NCBI RefSeq assembly: GCF_001467895.1
Contig: NZ_LNYO01000022.1
Span: 27,200 to 91,199, forward strand
Direction: 5' to 3'
From: Legionella nautarum
Lineage (GTDB): Bacteria > Pseudomonadota > Gammaproteobacteria > Legionellales > Legionellaceae
DNA: 64,000 nt
The position numbers and the translations under genes were made by a program. Within the stretch, counting starts at the first letter, position 1. Each line of letters begins with the position of its first letter. Positions 36,901 through 45,282 of this stretch are shown here, piece after piece. The notes beneath the pieces were generated by a model. That model searched no databases. It was given only the letters and a program-made list of their open reading frames with translations, and was not told the DNA's origin.

Positions 36901-38187
36901 TTAATTTGCTTGAGCAGTCTCAGTATTCTTCTCTTCTAAGCTAGATAACATGACGTCAATTTCTTTAATATGTTTTTCTGCCTTATTTATTAAGGCTTTT
37001 TGTTTGTGTAAGCTATTAAATAGCCCTACTGTGTTGCTAAAATGAGTTCTTGCCAATTGTAACTGACCTAACTGCTTTAATGATAACGCAAGGCTAAATA
37101 AGGAGATCCCTGAATTAGTACTTTTGTCGTTAATTTGCTTTTCTAACTCATAATTAATCTGAAAATATTCACTAGCCAAAAGATAATTTTTTTTGCTGTA
37201 TTGCTGCTGAGCAAGTTTATAGATTAGGGCGCTAAACCTCTGTTTAAAGTCCCTTCCCATGGAGACGAATTTTCCGTCCTCTATTAATCCAATTTTACTA
37301 TTATCATAATTAAAAATGGGGGTTTCTGGGGCTTGGATTCTACTCATAAATTGTTGTTGAGCATCTTTTAAGACACTAACCAGTTCTGTTGGGGTATGGA
37401 ATTCAAATATATTAGGCTCAAAAAGTAAAACCGGACAAAGACCATTTTCTATCAACAATCGGTTGGCAAGACAATTTACGAAGGTCCTATTATTTCCATC
37501 ACGGAAAGGATGAAGGCGTGTGCAGCGTTGGATCAGTTCCGCAATCAACAGAATTTTTTCATCGTCTGTGTTCGCTTGATTAATATTAGAATTATAAATG
37601 CGCAATATTATTGCTAATTGCTGTTCAAGTTTAGATGCCTCTGGAGGTTGATATACCAGTCTGGCATCTCCTTGAGCCAATTTTGCATGCAAGCTTTGAA
37701 GATCACTTTCACTGCAATTTTTCGCTAAAGCCTTGTCGGGATCAAATGCTAATTTCAAATTCGCCTTATCTTTAACCGAGGATAGGGGGACGTATCCATC
37801 ATTCACAAAGGCTAATTCTGAAGGGATTAATTGAGCGGTATTTGGTTTATTACGAAGTAAATCTTCTAAGCCTTTAGGAGTACACCAATTGGAAAGAACT
37901 TCAAAAGCGACGTTATTTGTTCTGAATTGACCCGGAGTACAAGGATTTCGTGAAGGCACATCGGTCATGCAGCGTGTATGAATCCTTTGTATATCAGCTA
38001 CAGAAAGCGGTTCACCTAATTTTTGAAGACTTTCTAGCAAAGCATTTAGGACGGCTTGAACGCTTCCTTTTTCACGATTTTCAAATCCTAAAGGCCCTTC
38101 TTTCTCATAGAACTTACCATCTACTGCGAGCATCCAAATATTTTCAATTGGAAATTGGGACAAAATTCTTAAACTTTCAATATACAT
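36901..38187 (-). CDS. Fic-domain protein with C-terminal TPR-like helices
   Basis: A 428-aa soluble protein. The Fic core HPFRDGNNRTFVN (226-238) keeps the catalytic His, the acidic residue and the Gly-Asn pair; the last part reads GNNR rather than GNGR. The preceding helix and PGQFRTNNVAF (85-95) also fit the Fic fold. Fic enzymes transfer AMP, UMP or phosphocholine to hydroxyl groups of target proteins. Residues about 325-420 form paired helices with TPR-like spacing (LASEYFQINYELEK, LALSLKQLGQLQLARTHF). No [ST]xxxE[GN] inhibitory helix was found with confidence. No signal peptide; no antitoxin gene (FicA-like) next to it, which favours an effector or regulator over a toxin-antitoxin pair. 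Confidence 0.9.
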   Translation of the reverse strand: MYIESLRILSQFPIENIWMLAVDGKFYEKEGPLGFENREKGSVQAVLNALLESLQKLGEPLSVADIQRIHTRCMTDVPSRNPCTPGQFRTNNVAFEVLSNWCTPKGLEDLLRNKPNTAQLIPSELAFVNDGYVPLSSVKDKANLKLAFDPDKALAKNCSESDLQSLHAKLAQGDARLVYQPPEASKLEQQLAIILRIYNSNINQANTDDEKILLIAELIQRCTRLHPFRDGNNRTFVNCLANRLLIENGLCPVLLFEPNIFEFHTPTELVSVLKDAQQQFMSRIQAPETPIFNYDNSKIGLIEDGKFVSMGRDFKQRFSALIYKLAQQQYSKKNYLLASEYFQINYELEKQINDKSTNSGISLFSLALSLKQLGQLQLARTHFSNTVGLFNSLHKQKALINKAEKHIKEIDVMLSSLEEKNTETAQAN

Positions 38188-38437
38188 CGGAATTTACTCT
38201 TTCTTTAAATTTTGCATATTATCATAAATTACCCAATAAGATAAAAAAAAATTCGATGTAGATATTAAATTAGCATTATAATTTTTTTGATACACAAACT
38301 TTAGTAGCGTGTAGACTACTTGGCGATATAAAGCAGTAGGCAGATCTGCAACAATGTAGACAAGTCTCGGAGATTTTTTATTCTTTTAAAGCCATTTCTT
38401 TGCTATCCTCTAGGAAAATCGCCTCCAGTTAGCCAAC

Positions 38438-39565
38438 ATGACCAATCAATTTATCGGATTAGCCAAATCTGAATTAGATACCCCCTGCTTAGTCATCGAT
38501 CGCGAAAAACTTTTTTATAATTTGCAGCTCATGCAGCAACATGCAATTCATCATCAAGTGAATATCAGACCCCATTGTAAAACGCATAAATGTAGTCAGT
38601 TGGCCCAATTACAGCTTGAGTACGGAGCTATTGGCCTCAGTGTTGCCAAAGTTGCCGAAGCGGAAGTGCTGATTGCAAAAGGATTGCGGGGTATATTAAT
38701 TACCTCTCCAGTGGTTAGCCAGTACAAAATTGCTCGACTCTTAAAATCCATCCTAAAAGCACCTGATACAATTATTGTTGTCGATAATGAACAAAATTTA
38801 GCAGAACTCAATGAGGCAGCAGCCTCTATCAAGCAAAAAATCAATGTGCTGGTCGACTTGGATTCAGGGATCGGGCGCACCGGAGTTAAACCGCAATTGG
38901 CTGTAGAATTCGGCAAACAAATTATGCGTTCACCCTGGCTAAATCTTCGCGGTATTCAATGTTATGCAGGCAATTTACAACATATAAACTCTTATCAAGA
39001 ACGCAAAGAATGTTCATTAAAAATCATGCAACTGGCAAGTGATCTTGTAGACGACTTTCGCCGCAACAATCTTCCCTGTGAAATTCTTACTGGTACAGGG
39101 ACAGGTACTTATGACATCGATGTCGAAGTGACCAATGTGACCGAGATTCAACCCGGTTCTTATACCGTCATGGATGTGGAATATGCCCTCATTGGCTCGA
39201 AAGAACAGGCGCAGAGCTTTAACCATTTTCAACCTGCAATGACTTTAATTACCACCGTCATTTCAAGTAATCGCAGTGAACATGTCACTGTCGATGCCGG
39301 AACTAAAGCAATCTATGTCGACCAGTACAATAAACCAAAAATCATTAGCCACACAAATCTTAGCTATGATTGGGGTGGTTTTGGGGATGAGCACGGAAAG
39401 ATTAGTTCAGTGACTGCTGGACCTTTACCCACCAATAAAGAAGTCCTTGAGTTAATTGTTCCACATTGCGACCCAACCATTAACTTGTATAATCAATTTT
39501 TCATAGTCAGCAACGGGATTGTTGTGGATGTTTGGGACATTGATCTGCGCGGCGCCTGTCAGTAA
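38438..39565 (+). CDS. DSD1-type PLP enzyme (D-threonine aldolase / D-serine dehydratase-like)
   Basis: A 375-aa cytosolic pyridoxal-phosphate enzyme of the alanine-racemase-N fold. DTPCLVIDREKL at the start and RPHCKTHK (lysine forming the Schiff base, about residue 50) are diagnostic; the phosphate-binding region GTGTGTYDIDVEV and the C-terminal beta domain (VTVDAGTKAI, PHCDPTINLYNQF with His and Cys for the metal) follow. Members cleave D-threonine to glycine and acetaldehyde or deaminate D-serine; which one applies is not clear. The next gene starts 5 bp later. Confidence 0.88.
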   Translation: MTNQFIGLAKSELDTPCLVIDREKLFYNLQLMQQHAIHHQVNIRPHCKTHKCSQLAQLQLEYGAIGLSVAKVAEAEVLIAKGLRGILITSPVVSQYKIARLLKSILKAPDTIIVVDNEQNLAELNEAAASIKQKINVLVDLDSGIGRTGVKPQLAVEFGKQIMRSPWLNLRGIQCYAGNLQHINSYQERKECSLKIMQLASDLVDDFRRNNLPCEILTGTGTGTYDIDVEVTNVTEIQPGSYTVMDVEYALIGSKEQAQSFNHFQPAMTLITTVISSNRSEHVTVDAGTKAIYVDQYNKPKIISHTNLSYDWGGFGDEHGKISSVTAGPLPTNKEVLELIVPHCDPTINLYNQFFIVSNGIVVDVWDIDLRGACQ

Positions 39566-39569
39566 CACC

Positions 39570-40259
39570 ATGGAAAAAAGTATCATAGATATCAATTCAA
39601 TTTATTTTAAAGCGGTTCTTGAATCGACTCTAATCTTTAAAATAAGAGTGACTGCAAAACTGCTATTCAATGACTGGCTAACCCATGCCAAGCAACACTA
39701 TCCTCATTATTTATACCAAGCGGACGAAAAAAATTTAATTAAGGACCTCACTTCGGCCTTCGCTAAAGGTCTAGAAATAGTATGGCGCAATGAAAACCAA
39801 GCTAAACGTCAATCATCGGAATGGTCTGTGGGTCTTGTTTTAGATGCAGTTTCTTCTCATCTCAATACCAACTGGTCTCAAGAATATATTTACAAGCAAT
39901 CGAAGGGATACAAAGAGTTATGTTTTCTAAAAACTCTGGTTCAATATTTGAAAATCGATGACACTGCCATTAAAAAGCTCGAAATTCTTTATAACAATTT
40001 AATTAATAAGGAAATAAACCCTGCAGAGCAAGAAAGCAGAAATGAAAATATTATTTGTCTCGATCATTTTAAGAAAAATAAAAAACCGCAATCTATTTTT
40101 AAAAAAAATATAGTGAATTATATTGAGTCAATTTTTTTCGAAAAACATTTTCTTATCTTCGGTGAAATCCTTAAACATAAATTCACTTTTGCTTTGAGCG
40201 ATTTTTTTAATTTTCATGAAATAATTGAGCTTATTGAAAGCGTCAAACGACCTAGTTAA
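39570..40259 (+). CDS. Hypothetical helical protein, possibly an effector
   Basis: A 229-aa soluble protein beginning at ATG 39570, five bases after the DSD1-type gene; the frame is open upstream to 39519 inside that gene. I do not recognise a family. It is rich in Lys, Asn, Ile and aromatic residues, predicted mainly helical, with no signal peptide and no membrane helix. Residues 150-175 are polar and low in complexity. Close spacing suggests translational coupling with the PLP-enzyme gene, though no strong ribosome site is seen. It is convergent with the hydrolase gene 4 bp downstream. Confidence 0.65.
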   Translation: MEKSIIDINSIYFKAVLESTLIFKIRVTAKLLFNDWLTHAKQHYPHYLYQADEKNLIKDLTSAFAKGLEIVWRNENQAKRQSSEWSVGLVLDAVSSHLNTNWSQEYIYKQSKGYKELCFLKTLVQYLKIDDTAIKKLEILYNNLINKEINPAEQESRNENIICLDHFKKNKKPQSIFKKNIVNYIESIFFEKHFLIFGEILKHKFTFALSDFFNFHEIIELIESVKRPS

Positions 40260-40262
40260 AAC

Positions 40263-41114
40263 TTAACTTTCCTTGAAAATTAAAATGCGCTCGGCAATCT
40301 CTTCGGCATGCGTTTCAAGTGCGAAATGACCTGTGTTTAAGAAACAAATTTCAGCTGTGGGTAGATCTCGCCGAAACGCTTCTGCCCCGACTGGCAGAAA
40401 AAAGGGATCATTCTTACCCCAAATTGCCAAAAAAGGTGGTTGTTCTTTAGCAAAATAGGCGTGAAATTGCGGATAAATTGCAACATTGTTTGCATAATCA
40501 AGAAAGAGATCTAATTGAATGTCATCATTCCCAGCCCTTGCCATTAAAGCGGCGTCAAGCGTGTAAGTTTCCGGGGCAATCTTAGTTTCGTCAACTACGC
40601 CATGAGTATATTGCCATTTGGTTACCTCAAGGCTGAGTAATTTACGCAAGGCTTTGCGATTAGCACCGCTTGGTTCCCGCCAATATTTTTGAATGGGATC
40701 CCAACCTTCTTTACTTAACCCTTCCTCATAAGCATTACCATTTTGTGAAATAATGCCGAGAACCTTCTCTGGCCTTGACATCGCTAAGCGAAAACCAACC
40801 GGCGCTCCGTAGTCAAAAACATACATATAATAGGAGTTTAGCTTTAATGCATCAGTAAAATCTTCAATCATTTTTGCGAGATTATCGAAAGTATAAAGAA
40901 ACTCGGCTTTCTCCGACATTTTAGTGAAACCAAAGCCTGGGAGATCTGGCGCTACAAGATGGAAATGATCTTTAAGCAGCGGGATCAAATTACGAAACAT
41001 ATGGGAAGAGCTAGGGAAACCGTGAAGTAATAGCAGGGTCGGATGATTAGGATCGCCAGCTTCCCGGTAAAATATTTGGTGGTCATTGAGACTGAGATTA
41101 CGATAATGAGTCAT
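40263..41114 (-). CDS. Alpha/beta hydrolase with Asp nucleophile (epoxide hydrolase / haloalkane dehalogenase-like)
   Basis: A 283-aa cytosolic alpha/beta hydrolase. The oxyanion motif LLLHGFPSSSHMFRNL and the nucleophile elbow VFDYGAPVG, with Asp in the place of the usual Ser, point to the epoxide hydrolase / haloalkane dehalogenase branch. WGKNDPFF carries the catalytic acid and NTGHFALETH the His. ATG 41114 has AAGGA seven bases upstream; the frame extends to a GTG at 41177 without a ribosome site. The natural substrate is unknown. It follows the short-chain dehydrogenase gene on the same strand. Confidence 0.88.
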   Translation of the reverse strand: MTHYRNLSLNDHQIFYREAGDPNHPTLLLLHGFPSSSHMFRNLIPLLKDHFHLVAPDLPGFGFTKMSEKAEFLYTFDNLAKMIEDFTDALKLNSYYMYVFDYGAPVGFRLAMSRPEKVLGIISQNGNAYEEGLSKEGWDPIQKYWREPSGANRKALRKLLSLEVTKWQYTHGVVDETKIAPETYTLDAALMARAGNDDIQLDLFLDYANNVAIYPQFHAYFAKEQPPFLAIWGKNDPFFLPVGAEAFRRDLPTAEICFLNTGHFALETHAEEIAERILIFKES

Positions 41115-41202
41115 AAAACGTTCCTTGTTTAAATGCAATGATCTAAGTATAGAATGTAGATTGAACCTTAGCCCCACTTAAGCGTCGACTTAGGAATTTC
41201 CT

Positions 41203-41904
41203 TTACCAATCAATCGTTTTCCCCTCATAACTATACATCACCTCAGCATGGCTATCCGTTTTCTTAGCCTCAATGACTTTTAACATAGCAGTTACACTCG
41301 TAGGCGCATCAAGAGTAGCCCGAGGACCTCCTAGTTCGGTTTGTACCCAACCAGGATGAAGAAGTAAAACATTAACCCCTAACCCTGCGACATCGATTGC
41401 AAAAGCGCGCATCACACAATTCAAAGCGGCTTTACTTGCACGATAAGCGTAAGCACGACCCCATTGGCTATCAGAAATAGTGCCTAACTGAGAAGTTACA
41501 TTAACAATTAATTTATCCTCGCTTTTAAGAAGATGAGGTAGTAAGGCTTCACTGACTTTAAGGGCCCCTAAGCAATTAACATTCATGACAGTCAAAAAAT
41601 TTTCTCGGTCGATGTTGCCGATGGTGACGCCTTGTGTACCCGTAATACCGGCGTTATTGATGAGCCAATCAATGGGCCTATCGCCGAGCAACTCAACTAG
41701 TCGGGCGATACTTTGCTCATCGCTGACATCGAGAGTAATAATCGACAAATTACTTCGCTTCTCAGCTAATTCTTGGAGAACAGTCGCCCCCGCAGGATGA
41801 CGACAAGTGGCAATAACGTTTTCTCCCAGAGCACTTAATTGTCTGGCAAACTCCAGCCCCAAACCACGACTTGCCCCAGTAATTAATATGGTTCTCACTG
41901 GCAT
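41203..41904 (-). CDS. Short-chain dehydrogenase/reductase (C-factor-like)
   Basis: A 233-aa NAD(P)-dependent oxidoreductase. The cofactor-binding motif TGASRGLGLEFA (9-20), NNAGITG and the catalytic pair YRASK (Tyr-x-x-x-Lys) are present, and NVTSQLGT carries the catalytic Ser. The short length and LLINNAG..-type spacing match the CsgA/C-factor group. Substrate unknown. A ribosome site (AAGGAT) precedes ATG 41904. Confidence 0.92.
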   Translation of the reverse strand: MPVRTILITGASRGLGLEFARQLSALGENVIATCRHPAGATVLQELAEKRSNLSIITLDVSDEQSIARLVELLGDRPIDWLINNAGITGTQGVTIGNIDRENFLTVMNVNCLGALKVSEALLPHLLKSEDKLIVNVTSQLGTISDSQWGRAYAYRASKAALNCVMRAFAIDVAGLGVNVLLLHPGWVQTELGGPRATLDAPTSVTAMLKVIEAKKTDSHAEVMYSYEGKTIDW

Positions 41905-41970
41905 TAATCCTTTCAGCTCATTTCCTCAAAGTTTAGCACAGGGCGCTGGAATTCATTTTTTTGCAACAAC

Positions 41971-43974
41971 TCATTCTTTAATTAACGATTTAAGCTGTTT
42001 TTTCTCTATCACCACCGCTTCACAGTGCAAACCTTGACAAACATAAGCGCAGCTTTTTCCCTTTGCTTTTTTTAGGGCGAGCGATTTAGGGAGATTGGAA
42101 GCATCCGCAGGAATGGCAAACACATAATTATTGAGGGTTTGAGTCTCAGCCTGCCAAGAATTAATTTCCTTTTTATCACCACGAAGCACAATAATTTGCG
42201 AAGGATTAAGGTATTCTTTTAATCCTAATAACAAAGAACAATGTTCTGCAGGATATTGCATGAGAAATGGCCAAGCCGCTTGCAAGGTTTTTTCAGCCGC
42301 AACTAAATAACGAGGCTCGCCCAGTAGGTGGCCCAAAATTAAGAAAGTGCGGACAATAACAGCATTACCCGCTGGAATAGCATCATCCATCATCGTTTTA
42401 GGTCGATAGAGTAAACTTTCATGATTTTCTGGGGTAAAAAAGAATCCCCCCGAATGTTCATCTTCAAACGAAGCTAAAATTCGCTCTGCAATAGCGATAG
42501 CAAACTGCAATTGCTTACTATCCCAAGACAGTTGTAGTGAGGTCAGCAAGGCATCCAGTAAAAAAGCATAATCATCTAAATAAGCAGAAAGATAAGCCTT
42601 AGAGTCTTTATAACTTGCTAATAAATAATCCTTTTTCCAAAGTTTTTCTTGGATGAATTGCAGTGCTTTCTGCGCTGAAACTGTAAAGCGTTCCTCCTTC
42701 AAAACGGCTCCTGCTAACAATAAGCCTTTGATCGTTAGCCCATTCCAGGAGGTTAAAATTTTTTCATCACGAAAAGGAGGTCTACGCTGATTTCTTGCGT
42801 TTAATAGCTTTTTTTTTGCGGTTAATAAACTAGACTTCGCTACCGTTGGATTTAACTTTAATAGTTGCGCCGTTTCCTTTAAAGAACGAGCCACATAAAA
42901 ATGCCAATGATTTTCAAAATTTGGATTTTGATCTAAGGCAAAATAAAGTCTTATTAGTTCATATTCTTCTGGAGTTAATAAGTCGCGAACTTCTTTGGGA
43001 GTCCAACGATAAAATTTACCTTCTTCACCCTCCGAATCGGCATCAAAACTTGAGAAATATCCACCTTCGGACGCCTGTAATTGCTCTAAAATCCAGAGCG
43101 CTGTTTCTTGAGCAATTTCGTAAAAATAAGGTTCTTGAAATTGTTGGCCAGCGAGCACATAAAGTGTTAACAATTGGCCATTATCGTAAAGCATTTTTTC
43201 AAAATGCGGGATATTCCATTGTTGATCAACAGAATAACGGTAAAAACCACCGGCTAGCTGATCATAAATTCCACCTTTAGCCATATGCATTAAGGTAGCT
43301 AAAGCCATCGGCAATTTATTGCGCAATAAATATTCCAATTTACTGGCTTGAGGAAATTTTGGCGCAGTACCAAAACCCCCATAATTTTCATCATAGTTTT
43401 GTTGTAACTGAGTTAAGGCCAGATACAGTGGTTTTTCATTTAAAACAGCCTCAGGAAACGCTTGTTGCTGCTGTTGTAAGATTTTTCTTAACTCTTGGTT
43501 TTGCTCCTTAATTTCAGGCGCTTTATTTTGATAAAGCTCAGCAATAAGTCGCAAAATCCGTTTAAAAGAAGGCAGTTGATGATGTTCTTCTCGAGGAAAA
43601 TAAGTGCCGCTAAAAAAAGGAGTCAGATCCGGCGACAAAAAAATTGTTAAGGGCCAACCACCACTTTGCTGGCTCAGAAAATAATGCGCAGTTTGATAGA
43701 TTTTATCTAAATCTGGACGCTCTTCTTTATCCACTTTGATGTTAACGAATAACTTATTCATTAACGCAGCCGTTTCTTCATCTTCAAAGGATTCATGGGC
43801 CATCACATGGCACCAATGACAAGCAGCATAGCCTATCGACAATAAAATCGGTTTATTCTCTTGCTCTGCCTTAGCCAACGCGTCTTTACCCCAGGGATAC
43901 CAATCGACGGGATTATGGGCATGCTGCTGCAAATAAGGACTGGGTTCATTAATCAAATGATTGGATTGGGCCAT
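41971..43974 (-). CDS. Thioredoxin-domain protein YyaL/Spermatogenesis-associated-20 family (DUF255)
   Basis: A 667-aa protein with an N-terminal thioredoxin-like domain (about 1-160) whose site reads [16 protein letters not shown], the CxxC of DUF255, followed by an (alpha/alpha)6-type barrel resembling N-acylglucosamine 2-epimerase ([44 protein letters not shown]). The C-terminus includes [14 protein letters not shown]. The family is widespread but its reaction is not known. The 47-aa membrane protein gene lies 10 bp upstream and probably shares its transcript. Confidence 0.92.
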   Translation of the reverse strand: MAQSNHLINEPSPYLQQHAHNPVDWYPWGKDALAKAEQENKPILLSIGYAACHWCHVMAHESFEDEETAALMNKLFVNIKVDKEERPDLDKIYQTAHYFLSQQSGGWPLTIFLSPDLTPFFSGTYFPREEHHQLPSFKRILRLIAELYQNKAPEIKEQNQELRKILQQQQQAFPEAVLNEKPLYLALTQLQQNYDENYGGFGTAPKFPQASKLEYLLRNKLPMALATLMHMAKGGIYDQLAGGFYRYSVDQQWNIPHFEKMLYDNGQLLTLYVLAGQQFQEPYFYEIAQETALWILEQLQASEGGYFSSFDADSEGEEGKFYRWTPKEVRDLLTPEEYELIRLYFALDQNPNFENHWHFYVARSLKETAQLLKLNPTVAKSSLLTAKKKLLNARNQRRPPFRDEKILTSWNGLTIKGLLLAGAVLKEERFTVSAQKALQFIQEKLWKKDYLLASYKDSKAYLSAYLDDYAFLLDALLTSLQLSWDSKQLQFAIAIAERILASFEDEHSGGFFFTPENHESLLYRPKTMMDDAIPAGNAVIVRTFLILGHLLGEPRYLVAAEKTLQAAWPFLMQYPAEHCSLLLGLKEYLNPSQIIVLRGDKKEINSWQAETQTLNNYVFAIPADASNLPKSLALKKAKGKSCAYVCQGLHCEAVVIEKKQLKSLIKE

Positions 43975-43983
43975 GAGAACTCT

Positions 43984-44127
43984 TTATAACCAAAATAGAT
44001 TTACATAAATATATAGCAAACTCATTCCAATAATGGGAATAATTAAAAAAGCCAGCAGCAAATGGAGTTGCCGCCTATTTTCAGCAGAGGCTTGATAAAA
44101 TTTTTTCAATTTTTTAAAAATAAACAT
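43984..44127 (-). CDS. 47-aa single-pass membrane protein
   Basis: A small gene between the AI-2E transporter and the YyaL-type gene, on the same strand. ATG 44127 is preceded by AGGAG with a six-base spacer, a strong ribosome site. The product has a basic N-terminus (FKKLKKFYQ), a turn ENRRQ, and one hydrophobic helix from about residue 22 to 46 (LHLLLAFLIIPIIGMSLLYIY). I do not recognise a family. Its position, ten bases after the transporter stop and ten before the next start, suggests an operon member, perhaps a small subunit or modulator; that is inference. Confidence 0.75.
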   Translation of the reverse strand: MFIFKKLKKFYQASAENRRQLHLLLAFLIIPIIGMSLLYIYVNLFWL

Positions 44128-44136
44128 CTGACGCTC

Positions 44137-45192
44137 CTAGACTGCTTCATACGCTTTTTTGATTTGCCCATCTTGTGACAACATAATCGCCAAAGGTCTG
44201 GTTGGTTCAAAATGGGCAAAAATAATCATCATCATTACAGTAATAGGCACCGAAAGAAACATGCCTAAAATACCCCAAACCGCACCCCATAATGCTAAAG
44301 CTAAAAGAATGACGAGCGGGCTTAAATTTAAGGATTTGCCAAGAAAGCGTGGTTCGATGATATTACCAACGATAAATTGAATGATGACAAGTCCCGAAGT
44401 AATGATGATAAATGGCCACCAACTCTCGAACTGAACTAAAGCGAGCACTGCGGGAAAAGCCGTAGCAATAATGGCACCAATGTTAGGAATGAAATCAAGA
44501 AAAAAGATTAATAAGGCCCAAAATTCGGCAAAATCCAAGCCGACTAAGCGCATAATAATCCAGCTCATTGTTGCGGTAATGAGGCTTAATAAGGTTTTTA
44601 AACCTAGATAGATTTGCGTATCATTAACGATATGGATAATGATGTTATTCACTAAAGAACGATGTTCTTTTTGTGGAAAAAGAGCATTCAATTTTTGACT
44701 AATAAAATGTTGTTCAACGAATAAAAATGCGACATAAAGCGTGATTAATACAGCCGAGCTCATGATAGTACTAAAAACAGCATAGATATTCACTAAAATA
44801 CCCTGCACGCTAAGGTTTTTCATAAACTGATCCATAGTCATCAAGGCTTTAACATGAAACCGTTGATCAACCAGGCTAAGAATTTTATTTAAATGGTCCT
44901 GATAACGCGGCGCCGCAGCTATGACTTCGTGGACATTATTGCTAATAATATTGACTAAAATTTTAATCAATATCGCAAAAATTAAGAGAGCCAACACCAT
45001 ACTCAACCAATAAGGAGGACGAACTCCCCTAAAATGGATTCGCTGTACACCCTCTCTTGCGGTATTGAGTAAATGCCAAATAAAAATGGCAATAACGAGG
45101 GGAATTAAGATATTCCGGCCAATAATAAGTAAATAACCAATAATCCATACCAAAATTAAACCTGCTGTGAAGATGATGGTACGATTATTCAT
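44137..45192 (-). CDS. AI-2E family transporter (PerM/YdiK-like)
   Basis: A 351-aa inner-membrane protein with six to eight helices: two near the N-terminus (3-40), one at about 65-85, and the C-terminal block with the family signature LDFIPNIGAIIATAFPAVLAL and NIIEPRFLGKSLNLSPLVILLAL. Members export autoinducer-2 or act in Na+/H+ antiport; the substrate is not clear. ATG 45192 is preceded by AGGAG. First gene of a probable unit with the 47-aa gene and the YyaL-type gene. Confidence 0.92.
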   Translation of the reverse strand: MNNRTIIFTAGLILVWIIGYLLIIGRNILIPLVIAIFIWHLLNTAREGVQRIHFRGVRPPYWLSMVLALLIFAILIKILVNIISNNVHEVIAAAPRYQDHLNKILSLVDQRFHVKALMTMDQFMKNLSVQGILVNIYAVFSTIMSSAVLITLYVAFLFVEQHFISQKLNALFPQKEHRSLVNNIIIHIVNDTQIYLGLKTLLSLITATMSWIIMRLVGLDFAEFWALLIFFLDFIPNIGAIIATAFPAVLALVQFESWWPFIIITSGLVIIQFIVGNIIEPRFLGKSLNLSPLVILLALALWGAVWGILGMFLSVPITVMMMIIFAHFEPTRPLAIMLSQDGQIKKAYEAV

Positions 45193-45282
45193 GCCGTCGC
45201 TCCTGAATTTTTATCTCTAGCACATCAACTCTAACTTATTTTCCTGCTATTATCAGTTTTTTTATTCTTAATAAAGTATGCC

